In this document: positions 1 through 13,534 of the stretch, piece after piece
How the letters are laid out: every line of letters starts with the position of its first letter
How positions within the stretch are numbered: position 1 is the first letter of the stretch
Assembly (NCBI GenBank): GCA_029783825.1
Contig: JAREIK010000330.1
Span: 143,501 to 207,500 of the forward strand
Source of the DNA: Sapria himalayana
Lineage: Eukaryota > Streptophyta > Magnoliopsida > Malpighiales > Rafflesiaceae
DNA length: 64,000 bases
Direction of reading: 5' to 3'
Translations under genes and position numbers: made by a program
Notes under the pieces: generated by a model
The model's database searches: none
What the model was told of the DNA's origin: nothing
The model's input: only the letters and a program-made list of their open reading frames with translations

Positions 1-1439
1 AGGGAGACATAAATATAGATAGAGAGATCGAGAGAGTGACAGAAAGATAAAAGATAAATATATTTACATATAGACACACATATATATAGAAAGATATTAA
101 GATAAATATAATGTTAGATAGAATGATAGAAAAGTAGAAAGGCATACAGGCTGACAGATATACATATAGATAGAAAGACATAGAAAGTTAGACATATAGA
201 AAGATAAAAAAATAGGAAGATATATATACAGATAAAAAAAGATAGATAAATTGACAGATAGATATCCAGATAGATACTTAGACAGAAAGATAGATAGAGA
301 GATTGAAAGTTAGGGAGATAGACAAATAGATACACAGAAAGTGAGACAAACAGGTAGACAAACAAATAGTTATATAGAAAGACAAATAGATAGATAGACA
401 TATAGAGAGAGAGAGAGATAGATAGACATAAGGCTGACAGACAGACAATGAAAGATATATAGAGTGACAGATATATAGATAGATTGACAGATTAACAATT
501 AGACAGATAAACCATCAAGCACATAGATAGTTAGGCAGACAGACAAACAAATAGATAACTAGATATGCTGATAGATCGATAGACAAATAAACAGACAGAC
601 AAAAAGACAAGTAGGAAGATAGATAGATAGATAGATAGTATGATAGATAGATTAATATATAGATTGATAGATAGTCAGACATTTAGATAGATAGATACAT
701 AGATAGTTTGATAGATAAATTGATAAATAGATTGATAGACACATTGATAGTCATATTGATAGATAGATTGAAAGATAGATATATAGAAATAAATATCAAT
801 AGATAGATAGATAGACAGATTGATATACGTATTGATAGGATGATTAATATATAGATTGATATACAATTTGATATATAGATAGATATGCAGATAGTTATAT
901 AGATAGATAGATATAAAAATACATAGATTATTAGATAAATATAAAGATAGAGAGATAAATAGATAGATACTTTGATAGATAGATATAGAGATACAAAGAG
1001 AGATCGATAAATTGATAACTAGATAAATAGACATGTAGATAGAAAGATAGATATACAAATAAAAAGGTAGAAAGAAAGAAAGATAGATAGATTGATTGAT
1101 TGATAGATTAATAAATAGATTGATAGACAAATAGATAGATAGATAAATAGGCAGATAGATAGATAGATAGATTGATTGATTGACCAATAGATAGACAGAT
1201 AGATTGATAGTTATATAGATTGATAAAAATAGTCAAATTTATAAACAGAGTGATAGACAGATTGATAAACAGATAGATTGATTGATTGATTGACAATTTA
1301 ATAGACAAATTGATATACAAATAGATTGATAGAAAAATAGATAAACATAAAGAAAGATAGTTAGATAGATAGATAGATACATGATAAAGATCGACATATA
1401 GATAAATAGGTAGATAGAAAAATTTTTAGACAGACAGAT

Positions 1440-1441
<2 letters not shown>

Positions 1442-1480
<39 letters not shown>
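1442..1480. repeat. (AT)n microsatellite
   Basis: An uninterrupted run of about 39 bases of alternating A and T inside the GATA array, flanked by TAGA units. Pure runs of this kind are the youngest-looking component of an otherwise degenerate array. Confidence 0.95.
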
Positions 1481-1483
<3 letters not shown>

Positions 1484-1969
1484 AGATAGAAATATAAATA
1501 GAGAGACAAATAAATAGATAGTTATTTAGACATATAAATAGGTAGATAGATAGACAGATAGATAGTGAGTTAGTAAGATAGATATATTGACAGATATATA
1601 AATAGATAAATATATAAATAGCAAGATAGATAGTAAGATAGATATATAGATAAATATACAAAAATATAGATCGACTGATTACATATAGATCGATATATTG
1701 ATTGATAGACATATATATATATATATTGATAGACATATAGATAGATAGACAAATAGATTGATAGATAAAAAAATAGATAGATGGACAAATAGACAGATAG
1801 AAAGATAGAGAGAAAGTGTGATAGCTAGATAAACAGAATTATAGATAGAAAGTCATATAGACATATGGGTTGACAGAGATATAAAAAGATATTTGTATAG
1901 ACAAATAGACAAGTAGACTCGTAAAGATATAGAAAGATAAATAATTAGACACACAGACATATAGCTAGT

Positions 1970-2220
1970 TACTTTGGTAGCTAGCAAGGTAGGTAGGTAT
2001 TTATGTTGGTAGTTAGGTATGAAGAGATATTGAGAGGCAAAAAGATTAAGAGATAGAATGATAAAGAGATAAATAGGTAGAGATATAGATAAGTAGAAAG
2101 CTAATGAGATGGAGAGATATAGTGGTAGAGAGATATGGAGATAGAGAGATAGAGAGATAGAGATATAGAGAGTTAGAAAGATAGAGAGAAATAGAGATAT
2201 AGAGATAGAGAGAGATAGAA
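1970..2220 (+). repeat. TAGG/GAGATA higher-order module, copy 1
   Basis: A TAGG-rich segment (about 1970-2015, with GGTAGGTATTTATGTTGG) passes into a GAGATA-rich segment (about 2020-2220). The same order of segments recurs at five further places in the window. The TTTATGTTGG word is not a tetranucleotide repeat and is shared with the copy at 41708, which points to duplication rather than independent slippage. Confidence 0.75.
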
Positions 2221-3666
2221 CGAAAGAAAGATATAAAGATATATAAATAGATATATTGATTGATAATTGTTAGATTGACATATAAATAGATCGACAATAA
2301 AACAAATAGACAAGTAAACATATAGAAAGATAAATAGCTATATTTATAGATAGATAGCTAGATAGAAAGACAGACAGAAAGACATATAGAGTAGCAAACT
2401 GATAGATTGAAGATTAATAGATAGACAGATAACTAATAGATAGATAGATAGATATACAAATTAATAGATAAATTGATAGACAGATTTACTGAGAGATAGA
2501 TAGATTGAAAGTCAAATTGATAGACATATATATAGACACATAAATTGAAAAATAAATAAACATATAGATAGACAGACAGTTATATATATATAGATAGATA
2601 GATGAATGTTAAATATATAGATAGATATATATAAAGATAAATAGATAGATATATAGATAGATCGATAGACATATAAATAGACAAATTGATAGGCAAATAG
2701 ATAGATAGATAGATAGATACACACAAAGTTATATAAATAGATAGTATAGATAGATAGATAGATAGAAAGATAGATAGATAGTCATATAAATAGATAGATA
2801 GATAGACAGATAGATAGACATATAGACAGACAGATTGACAGACATATAGATATATAGATAGACATATAGATAGGCATGGACATATAGACAAACATAGAGT
2901 TAGATTGAGAGACTAACTGATAGATAGATAGTCACTTAGATAGATAGACAGATAGATTGACATATAGCTAGATATATCAATTGATAGATAGTTAGTTAGA
3001 TAGATAGTTAGACAAATATAAAGACCCTTTAGATAGACATATAAGTAGACAAATTGAAAGATTCAAGAAAAATAGAAAGAAAGATAGATAGATATATATA
3101 TATATATACATATAGTCAAATAGAAATATATATATATAGATAGAAAGATAAACAGATAGATAGATAGTGAGATTGACAGATAGATAGACAAATAGACACA
3201 TAGACTGATTGATAGATATAAAGATAGATATAAAGATAGATAGATATATAGATAGATAGATAGATATATAGACATGTATATAGATAGACATATATACAAG
3301 TAGACGAATAGATAGCTAGACAAGTAGATAGATAGGTAGACAGATAGATAGAATGATCGATATATAGACAGATAGAGAGATAATTTGATAGATAGATAGA
3401 TAAACATATAGTCAGATATACAGATTGAAAGATTGAGAGATAGAAAGAGAGATAAATAGGTAGTTATATAGATAAATAAATAGAGATATAAATAAAGAGA
3501 TAGAGAGACAATTAGACAAATAAATAGATAGACATATATATTGATAAAGAGATATAGAGATAGAATGCTAGATAAGAAAAAGATAGACTAATAGATAGGT
3601 ATATAGGTAGAGATATAGAAGGATATATAGATAGATAGATAGATAAATAAAAGATAGATAGATATC

Positions 3667-3945
3667 TAGTTAGGTTGGTAGCTAGCTATCTAGGGAGGTA
3701 GGTAGATATTAATGTCGGTAGTTAGCTAGGTAGAGAGATAGAGAGGTATAGAGATAGAAATATACTCAGATAGCGAGGTAGAGAAATAGATCGGTAGAAA
3801 GGTAAAAAGATAGAGATAATTAGAGGTAGAAAGATATAGAGATAGAGAGATAGAAAGATAAAAAGATAGAGAGATAGAGAGTTATATAGCTAAAGTGATA
3901 GCAAGATAAAGAGATAAATAGATATAAAGATAAAGAGAAAGATAG
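3667..3945 (+). repeat. TAGG/GAGATA higher-order module, copy 2
   Basis: A TAGG/GCTAGCTA-rich start (3667-3735) contains a variant of the shared word (GGTAGATATTAATGTCGGTA). About 200 bases of GAGATA-type repeat follow. Segment order is the same as in copy 1, 1.7 kb away, and the sequence is more diverged. Confidence 0.7.
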
Positions 3946-4261
3946 ATAGATAGATAGGTAGAAATAAATAAAGATATTTAGAAAGATAGATTGATAGACA
4001 ATAGATGGACATATAGACAGAAAGACAAAAAGATTGATAAATAGATTGACAAATAGATAGATAGAAAGTTAGATATGTAGATAGATAAATAGCTTGATAG
4101 ACATATATTTAAAAAGAAAGACATATAAACTTACAAACTAATAGATTAATATATTGATAGATTGACAAACAAATAGATAGAAAGATAGATAAATAGACTT
4201 TTGACAGATAGTTAGACATACAAAAAGATTAACAGACAGACTGATAGATAGATAGATAGAT

Positions 4262-4294
<33 letters not shown>

Positions 4295-4440
4295 TTGACA
4301 GATATATTGACATATAGATACACAGACAGACACACATATATATAGATATATAGAACGGTAGATAAATAGGTATATTGAAAGAACTTTGATAGATAAATTG
4401 ATAGACAGATTGATAGATAAATTGATAGTCAGAATGAAAA

Positions 4441-4477
<37 letters not shown>

Positions 4478-7400
4478 CAGATTGATAGATTGATAGAAAG
4501 ATTAACAAATAGAAAAATTGATAAATAGATAGATAGATGGATAAATAGATTGATAGATAGAGAAATAGACAAATAGATATACATATATATAAATAGATAG
4601 AATAGATACACAGAATGATAGATAGAGAGGTAGACAAATAAATAATCAAGTTGTTAGTTAGATAGATAGATAAATAGAAATACAGAGAGATAAACAGATG
4701 GATAGATAGATAGAATGATAGATAGACAGATAGATAGACAGATAAATAGACATATAAAGAGGCAAAAAGATTAATTATTTTATAGATAGATAGATATACT
4801 GATTGATATATAGATGGATAGACAAATTGATGGACAGATAAATAAATATTTTCATAGACATATAGATAGAAAAATTGATATATAGATTGATAGACAAATT
4901 GATAGATAGATATATACACACATAGATAGACTTATAGATAGACAAATAGATAGAAGATAGAGATATAGATAGATGGATAGATAAATAGTTGATAGATTGA
5001 TAATTAGATAGACAGATAGATATACAGATTGATAGATAGTTTGATAAATAGATATATTGATAGATAAAAAACAATAGTTTCATTGATAATTAGATAGATA
5101 ATAAATAGATTACTAGATAGATAAGCAGATATTTAGACAAATAGTAGATAAATTATTATAAAAGTAGATAGACAGATCAACAAATAGACAAACATCATAC
5201 AGAAAAATAGATAGACTAATAGATAGACAAACAGATAGACAAATAGATAGACGAACATACATATAGTCATATATATAGACAAACAAATAGACAGATAGTT
5301 AGATAAACATATAGATATATAGACAAATAGATAGAAAGATTAATTGATTGATAGACAGATTGATAGATAGATTGATTGACATATTGATAAATAGGTTGAT
5401 AGATAGATTGATAAAAAGATTGATCGTCAGATATATAGAAAAATAGATATACAGATAGATAGATTGATTAATACATATATTGACTGATTGATCGACATAT
5501 TTATAAAAGGATTGATAGACAAATTGATAGATAGATAGAAGATAGATTGATCGACAGATTGATATACAAATTAATATATAGATAAATAAATAGATTAGTA
5601 GATAGATTGATAGATTGATTGATTGACCAATTGATAGATAGATTGATAAGCATATTGATAGATAGATTGATAGGTAGATTTAAGGCAGATCGATATATAA
5701 ATAGAGAAATAGATAGATAGATAGATAGACAAATAGATAGATTGATAGATAGACACATAGATAGACAAAGAGATAGATAGACAAAAACAAAGAAAGATAG
5801 ATAGATATATATATATATATAAATATCCAGATATATAGATAAATAGATAGATATATAGATAGATAGATTAATAAATTGATAGATATATAGAAAATAGATT
5901 GATTAATAGAAAGATAGATAGATAGACATATATACATATAGGTAAAAAGATTGACATACAAATAGATAGACAGATCAATTAATTGATTGATTGATAGATT
6001 GATAAATAGATTGATATACAAATTGATAACAGATAGATTGACAGATTGATAGAATATTGATAGACTGATATATATATATATATATAGATTGATAGATGAA
6101 TAGATAGATAGATTGATAGATAGATATATAGATAGATTAATAGACAGATATATTGATAGATAGATATAAATAAAGATAGGTAGATAGATAGATAGACAAA
6201 CAAATAGGCACATTTATAGTTTATTAAATAGATAAATAGAGAGATATATAGACTGACATATAGATAGATAGATAGATAAATAGATACATAGACAGATAAA
6301 TAGACATATAGATAGACAAATAGAGATAAATCATTTAGATATAACGAAAGATTGATTTATAGATAGATTGAAAGACCAATAGATAAATAGATCGATAAAC
6401 TATTAGATATACAAATAGATAGATTGATTGATAAATAGATATATAGATAGATAGATATATATATATATATATACATACATAGATAGATAGATTGATTGAT
6501 ATATAGAAAGATAGAAAAACAAATATATAGATATATAGATAGACACTTAGATATATAAATATATAGATAGACAGATAGATATATAGACAATTAAATAGAT
6601 AGATTATTAGATAGATATATAGATACATAGATAAACAGAAAAAAAAATAGATAGACAGATAGATAGATAGTATTATAGATAGATAGATATATAGACAGAC
6701 ATATATATTGATAGATATATATATACAATCTAATAGGTAGATTGATATACAGATTGATATATTGATTGATATAAAGAATTTTATACAAATAGATACACAT
6801 ATAAATAGACAGATAGATAGATGACTAGATAGATTGATAAATAGATAGATAGATAGATAGACAAATAGATAGATAGACATATAGATAGATAGATAGAAAG
6901 TCAGACAAACAGATAGATAGATAAATAGATAGAAAATTAGATATATAAACATACATATATAAATATAAATATAAATATAAATATATATATATATATAGGC
7001 AGATATATTGACAAATATATAAATAAATAGATAGACAAATAGATAAATAGATATATAGAAAGATAGAAAGACAGACAGATTGTTTGACAATTATATATAT
7101 AATGAGATATAAATTTAGAGAGATAAATAAATAAACAAAAAGATTGATTGATTGATTGACATATTAATAGATAGATTGTTAGACAAATTGATTGACATAT
7201 TGATTGGCAGGTTTATAAATAAATTAATAGAAAAATTTATAGTCAGATTGATAGATAGGTAGATAGATAGAAAGATTTACAAACAGATAATTAGAAAGAT
7301 AGATATAAAATAGATAGAGAGATAGATAGACATATAGATAAGTAGATAGATAGATATATACATTTATAGATTATTAGATAGATAGATAGATAAAGAAATA

Positions 7401-9880
7401 GATAGACAAATAGATTAAAAGATAGATAGATAGATAGACAAATAGATAGACATTAAGATAGACAAAAAGATTGAAAGATTGATAAATATATAGATTGATA
7501 GATAGATTGATAGACAGATAAATAGATAGATTGATAGACAGATAGTTAGTCAAATAAATAAATAGATTTATATATAGACTTATAGTGAGATAGATAGATA
7601 TATACATAGATAGATACATTGATATATAGATAGATAAATATATAGATAGATAGATAACCATATATATAGATATATAGATAGATAGATAGTTATATAGATA
7701 TATAGATAGATAGATAGACATATAGACAAATTGATAGAATATTATTTAATAGATAGATAGACAGATAAATTGACAGATAGATAAACAAACAAACAAATAG
7801 ATAGATAGATAGTAAAAATATAGTAGGACAGAAAGATAGAGAGACTAACAGGCTGACCAACAGACACATAGTCAGGTATATAAACAATTTGATAGACAGA
7901 TTGATAGATAAATTGAAAGATAGATTGAAAGATAGATAGTTAGATAGATAGATAGATATATTGATAGATAGATATACAAATAGATAGACAGAAAGTTAGA
8001 TAGATAGATAAATAAATTGATAGATAGTTAGGCAAATTGATTGAAAGATTGATAGACAGATTTATAGATATATTGGCAGATAGATTGATTGAAAGATTGA
8101 TAGAAACATTGATAAATAGATTGATAGTCATATTGATAGACATATTGATAGGCAGATTGATGGATAGATAAATTGATAGATGGACAGATAGAAAACATAT
8201 AAATAGACAAATATATTGATCGATAGAGAGACAGATAGATAGATAAATAGAAATGTAAATAGATAAATAGTTAGATATATAGATAGATAGAAAGATAATC
8301 ATATAGATATATAGATAGATAGATAGTTAGATAGACAAATAGATATACAGATAGACATATACATAGATAAATAGATATATAGATAGATGAATGAATAAAT
8401 AGATAGACAGATAGATATATATATATATATATATAGACAAAATTATAGATAGATTGATAGAAAGATAGACAGACAGACAGATAGATAGATAGACATATAC
8501 ATAGATAGATATTTTGATAAAAAGACAAATATATATATATATAGGTAGATAGATAGATATATAGATATATAGATAAATAGACAGCTATATAGATATATAG
8601 ATTTATAGATTGAGAGATAGGTATATAGACAAATAGATAGAAAGATTATTAGGTATATAGATAAAAAGATATATTGACAAATATATAAACAAACAAACAA
8701 ATAGATAGACAGATAAATATAAAGATTGTAAAACAAATATTTATATATTTTTATAAATAGATCGATTGATAGAAAAATAGATAGATAGATAGATAGACAA
8801 TTTGATAGACAAATTGATAGTCTGATTTATAGATAGATTTATTGATAAATATATAAGTAGATTGATAGATAGATAGATAAAATATATATACATAAATAGA
8901 TAGACTAATAGATAGAAAACTATATAGACATATATATATATATAGACATATAGATATACAAATTGATAGACAGATATATTGATAGATATATACATAGACA
9001 TATTGATAAGTAGATAGAAAATAGAAATATAGATTGATAGATAGATAAATAAATAAATAGATAGATAGATACACCGATAGATAGATATATAGATAAACAT
9101 ATAGATAGATAGATATACATAAATATAGATATATAGATAGGTAGTTAGATAGGTAGACAGATAAATAAACAAATAGATAGACATATTGATTGACAGATAG
9201 ATAAACAGATGGATAGAAAGACGGATAGATAGATAGATAGATAAATCAAAAAATAGATAGTCATATAGATCGACATATAGATAGACATATAGATAGACAC
9301 ATAGATATACTAGTAGATAGACAAATAGATTGATAGACAGACAGACAAATAGATTGATATATAGATATATAAAAAATATACAAATATATAGATAGATAGA
9401 TAGATTAATTGATTCATAAACAAATAAATAGATAGATGGATATATAGATAAATAGATAGATAAATAGATTGGTAACCATATCCATAGATAGATAGATAGA
9501 TAGTAGGATAGAGAGACAGATAGACATATAGATAGATAGATAGACAAATAGATAGATATATACATAAATAGATAGTCAATTTGATAAACAGATTGGTAGA
9601 CAAATTGATAGATGCTTTGATATACATATTGATATACATATTGATATACATATTCATAGATAGATTGATAGACAATTAGACATATAGATTGATAGATAGT
9701 TATATACACAGATATATAGACAGACAAATAGATAGATAAATAGATAGACACTTAGATCAACAAATAGATAGATTGATTGATAAAAAAATTGACAAATAGT
9801 CACATAGATAGATAAATAGATAGAAAGATAGATAGACATGTAGATACCTAGTTTGATAGAGAGATAAATAGACAGATAGT

Positions 9881-10208
9881 GCTATATATCATTTTTTTGA
9901 TGATCTATTTTGTATTACCAAAATGTTTATGTTTTAATATTTTTATGTGAGTGTAGGAAACAAAATATTAAGAGGCCGAGAATATAGCAATAGCACAATA
10001 ATGGAGGTCCCATTTTCTAGTAGATTTAGCTAGTCATTTTGAACTACTAGTGAACCATATTATTTTGTGCATTTCTCTTGTAGTTTTGTTTCGTTTTTTG
10101 ATTCTATCTTGGTTAGATTGTGGTTGTGGATTGTATTTATATCTTTTGTTGCTATTTCTCTATTGTTCTCTTCTTCTGTATCATAATCATGGAAGCACAA
10201 TTGCCCAA
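9881..10208. mobile_element. Solo fragment related to the interior of the adjacent CACTA element
   Basis: Unique AT-rich DNA interrupts the array. Its right part, about 10030-10208, aligns by eye with 15859-16037 inside the CACTA element at a nearly constant offset of 5826-5830. Shared words include TAGTGAACCAT, GATTGTGGTTGTGGA and GTTCTCTTCTTCTG followed by ATCATAATC. The left part (9881-10030) has no match that I can see. I see no terminal repeats or target duplication, so this is a broken piece, either of a related element or copied from this one. It contains no credible gene. Confidence 0.7.
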
Positions 10209-10358
10209 CAGATTGATAGATATATAGATAAATAATTAGATAGACAAATAGATAGACTCATATATAGGGAAATAGATAATAGATAGATAGACAGATAAAT
10301 AGATAGATAGATAGACACTTAGATAGATAAATTGATAGACATATATATAAACAGATAG
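10209..10358 (+). repeat. Short GATA array segment between two TE pieces
   Basis: About 150 bases of TAGATAGA-type repeat lie between the solo fragment and the CACTA element. The last three bases, TAG (10356-10358), form the left copy of the CACTA target duplication. Confidence 0.9.
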
Positions 10359-10710
10359 CACCACAAGAAAAATCCCAAATAGCTAGGAAAATATTTCTAA
10401 CTAAATGAGATATTTTCATCACTAAAGTGGATATAACGATAAATTAACGACGAATCTTTTCCCAAGCTAAAGTGCTCATCGTTAAAAATTAACAAAGGAA
10501 ATGATCCCTAGCTAAAAATTAATGAAGGAAACAATCCCTTGCTAAAAATTTTTAGCAATGAAAAGTTACCTAGCTAAATTAATAATTTCTGAAGCTAATT
10601 TTGACCTTAATTTAAGATTTAGAAAATTCCCTAGCTAAATTAGCAAGGGTAAATCCCAATCTAAATTAGCAAGGAAAAAATCTATGGCTAAATTAGCAAA
10701 AAAAAAACCT
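10359..10710 (+). repeat. Left terminal and subterminal repeats of the CACTA element
   Basis: The terminal CACCACAAGAA is followed by about 330 bases with many copies of CTAGCTAAA, TTGCTAAA and AAATTAGCAAGG. Such subterminal motif clusters are transposase (TNPA-like) binding regions in known CACTA elements. That role is inferred here from family knowledge only. Confidence 0.75.
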
Positions 10711-10869
10711 AGCAATTTTCATTCCAAAACTATTTTCACTATTTCATTTTTATTTCAAAAAATTTAATTTAATTAATTTAAGTTTTTATATTAATTTGAA
10801 TAAAAAAAACTATAAATGATAATTTATAATTAACATAAATTAAAATCAGTTTATAAATTATCCTGATAC

Positions 10870-11290
10870 AATATTTTACATTGATAAAACAAAAACATAA
10901 CAAAATTTTATAATATCTTATTCAATAATGTATCTATCGATAATGTATAAAATATAATCTCTTTGTGAAATTGACATTGCGTTCTTTCTCCCAGCTCCTC
11001 CGGTCAGCATCCTTATGCTGCGACAATGCTGTATCAGTTGCTACATATCATGCCTAGTAAAAAATCCTTAGACTTCTACAATCATCATATGGGGAATATT
11101 GTGGTACCTTATCTATACGAAATTTAAACCAATCAGTCAAATCAAAATAAAAAAATAAAAATAGTTTGGTTTAGATAAATATATAATATTGTAGTATATA
11201 TGTACATATATACTATAGTGTATATATACATATATACTAGCATTTCACAAGATAAATATATTACTGTAGTATATGTACATATATACTACA
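10870..11290 (+). repeat. CACTA-internal direct repeat, copy 1
   Basis: This aligns by eye with 12205-12625 at a steady offset of 1335 bases. Anchors are TTTGTGAAATTGA (10962 and 12297), CAGCTCCTC (10992 and 12327) and TACTAGCATTTCAC (11235 and 12570). The copies differ by scattered substitutions, so the duplication is not recent. Each copy leads directly into a block of the GTACATATATACT satellite. Confidence 0.8.
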
Positions 11291-11740
11291 GTATTATAAG
11301 TACATTTAAACTGAGTATATATGTATATATATACTATAGTATTATATGTACATATATACTCAGTATATATTTTCATATATACTCAATACTAATATACTCA
11401 GTATTTTATGTACATATATACTAAGTATATAGATACTCAGAATATGTACATATAATACTGCAAAATTATCTGTACTTATTTACTGAGTATTTTGTTCACA
11501 TACTACAGTATATATGAAGTATACTAAGTATATATGCACATATATACTACAATATTAATTGTACATATACACTTAGTATATATGTACAAAAATACTCAGT
11601 ATATACATACATATGTACTCAGTATATCTTTACATATATACTTAGTATATACATACATATATATTCAGTATATACATACATATGTACTGTAGTAAATAAC
11701 GTACGTATATACTATAGTATTATATGTACATATATATAAT
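11190..11740. repeat. Palindromic GTACATATATACT satellite, block 1
   Basis: An irregular tandem array of units built from GTACATATATACTATAGTAT or ACTCAGTATATAT, each centred on the palindrome TATGTACATA. Spacing is roughly 20-35 bases. The block starts in the downstream end of the 1335-offset repeat. I see no gene in it; an open frame here encodes only low-complexity Y/I/S sequence. Confidence 0.85.
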
Positions 11741-12204
11741 CACATAGCCTCAAATGACACAACACTACAACAAATTAGTATTTTCTCAATTTTACTTCAA
11801 AAAGATGACACAAAACATCAAAATCAACATAAATAAGTAAAGCGAAGATTATTAAAATTTATAAAAATATCTCTGAAAACTATTAGGGGAAAACCTGGAA
11901 GACAAGCCACGAGCTAGGCTTGGCGTATCTAAGTTTTCATCTTGCCTCTCTACAACCAGAACTCTCTCTCAGTCCCAAGGCCTATAAGGGTGTTGCTCTA
12001 CCCCACCATGACTAAGCTGCCATGCTAACAAAAGAACTGGCAGATGAAATAGAGACTCATCGTCAGTAGTAGTAACCATCAACAAATCAATAAATAACTT
12101 GAACATAGAAAAATGGAGTACTACACCATGCTCATGTGGAGCACATGATGATGAAAATATATTTTTCATAATATTTATTGAATAACAGCAATCTATGCAA
12201 CCCT
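11741..12204. other. CACTA-internal spacer, no recognisable gene
   Basis: Low-copy-looking sequence of mixed composition. Its first 60 bases (with CAACAAATTAGTATT) match the sequence after satellite block 3 at about 13858, so each satellite region is followed by the same spacer. The minus strand is open at 11969-12169, but I do not recognise the peptide and give it no function. Confidence 0.6.
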
Positions 12205-12625
12205 TGTTTTACATAGTTAAATCACAAACATAACAAAATTTTATTATAAATAATTTTCATTAAAGTATCTATTGACAGTGCATAAAGTATAATCTATTTG
12301 TGAAATTGATATTTCTTTCTCTCCCTCAGCTCCTCTGATCACCATCTTTCTGCCGCGACAAAGATGTCCTAGTCTTGAGGCATCATGTCTAGTAAAAAAT
12401 CCCTTCACTTCTACAAGCTTTGTATGGGGAACATTGTGGTACAATTTCTGTTTGAAAATTAAACCAGTCAATCAAATCAAAATTAATAAATAATAAAAGT
12501 TCTGTTTTGATAAATACATAATACTGTAGTAAATATGTACATATACACTATAGTATTAATGTACATATATACTAGCATTTCACTAGTTACATATATTACT
12601 ACAGCATATATACATATATAATATA
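12205..12625 (+). repeat. CACTA-internal direct repeat, copy 2
   Basis: Second copy of the 10870-11290 segment, displaced by 1335 bases. An open frame on the minus strand (12244-12471) lies in this copy but is not kept open in copy 1, so it is not credible as a gene. Confidence 0.8.
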
Positions 12626-12900
12626 GTATACATGTAGATATACTGAGTATAAATGTACATATATACTAAAGTATATACTTACGTATATACTATAGTATAT
12701 ATTACGTATATACTATAGAATATATGTTCGTATATACTGTAGTATATATGTACATAAATATTGTAGTATATATGTATGTATATACTGTAGTATATACGTA
12801 CGTATATACTGTAGTATATACATACATATATTCTATAGTATATACGAACATATATACTCAGTATGTATGTATAAGAGATATACTAGCATTTCTCTTATAT
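12515..12900. repeat. Palindromic GTACATATATACT satellite, block 2
   Basis: Same unit type as block 1 (ACTATAGTATATATGTACATATATACT variants, some with ACGTACGTATATACTG). It abuts the third exon of the acetyltransferase pseudogene at about 12908, so satellite and gene fragment meet at a sharp border. Confidence 0.85.
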
Positions 12901-12907
12901 ACACATA

Positions 12908-13461
12908 TAAGAGAAACCTCTCGTTGAATCAAGAAACTATTTCAGAATGCAACTCTATTCTAAATCTCTTATTAACATCCTAACATGTCAGGAACAACAT
13001 AGACATTCTAATTCAATGTTCAAAGAATGCATATCATGTTTTTGTGTAAGCAAATAATGAGCAATGAAATGTAACTCACCATGACCATGGTACACAAACT
13101 CACAAGTTATGATAGGGTTCAAAGAAGTAAAACAACTAGACCACCACCTTCTAGAGTTTCAATCATTCTTGCAAGAATATTTGGAGTTAAGTCTTCAGAA
13201 TCCTACACAATTGCAAGGGCAAAAAAGGAGTTATTAGCAATGATGAGAATCATAAACATAGTATCAAGAAAGAAAAGAAAAGTAGAACCTGCAAAATACA
13301 CATGTCATAAGTACTTCCTTGAATTTTTTTAGAATCATTGTACAAGCAATAGGAAACCACTATGTTTCAAGAATCAAAGAGAAGAGATTAGCTTTTTCTG
13401 GCTCAATCAGTCCCTTCAGCATTAGCTTTTTAATCTGCTTTGCCAGTTTTCTCTTGTGGCA
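12908..13461 (-). pseudogene. Captured fragment of an RNA cytidine acetyltransferase (NAT10/KRE33) gene, three exons
   Basis: Three exon-like pieces read in order on the minus strand and match, from memory of the family, the N-terminal region (DUF1726/TmcA_N area) of NAT10/KRE33, the nucleolar enzyme that makes N4-acetylcytidine in rRNA and tRNA. Exon A (13461-13289) gives KLAKQIKKLMLKGLIEPEK and, after a frameshift, YCLYNDS and MCILQ before the GT donor at 13288. Exon B (13202-13080; acceptor TGTGTAG, donor GTGAGT) gives 41 codons including LTPNILARMIETLEGGG and CTMVM. Exon C (12979-12908; acceptor TTAG) gives DVNKRFRIELHSE and FNERFLL. Introns are retained, so this is a genomic capture, not a cDNA copy. 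Breaks: a TAG and a frameshift in exon A, two stops in exon B, TGA in exon C. The rest of the gene is missing. Confidence 0.8.
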
Positions 13462-13534
13462 TCATCATGCAAGTATCAAATTCGAACAAAATTAAAAAAC
13501 TAGTCTAATTTCATAGTGATCATGGCATCAAATT

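Larger units (their letters stand above)
1..9880 (+). repeat. Degenerate GATA/TAGA tetranucleotide array, block 1
   Basis: Nearly every position belongs to a TAGA register with scattered substitutions (TAGACAAATAGA, TAGATTGATAGA, GACAGA). GATT-rich patches occur around 5340-5690, 7140-7260 and 8040-8180, and (AT)n runs occur inside it. The + strand shows a TAG stop about every 12 bases. The minus strand reads TATC and is open in all frames, giving SIYL-type pseudo-peptides that I do not regard as coding. The array is already running at base 1, so it continues outside the window. It stops abruptly at about 9880, where unrelated DNA starts. Confidence 0.95.

Noticed and set aside
114..9839. Dozens of minus-strand open frames encoding SIYL/YLFVYL repeats, and their counterparts in the other array blocks
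   Set aside because: They overlap each other in several frames, flip strand with the repeat (plus strand in 46.3-58.3 kb) and follow directly from the absence of stops in TATC repeats. There is no coding signal.
12244..12471. 75-codon minus-strand open frame
   Set aside because: It lies in one copy of the 1335-offset repeat and is not open in the other copy; no recognised domain.
12724..12927. Open + strand frame encoding VYTVVYMYI-type sequence
   Set aside because: It lies entirely in the palindromic satellite and overlaps the end of the acetyltransferase exon on the other strand; low complexity only.
13081..13332. 83-codon + strand open frame
   Set aside because: It is the antisense of the acetyltransferase pseudogene exons A and B, which have splice signals and a family match on the minus strand.
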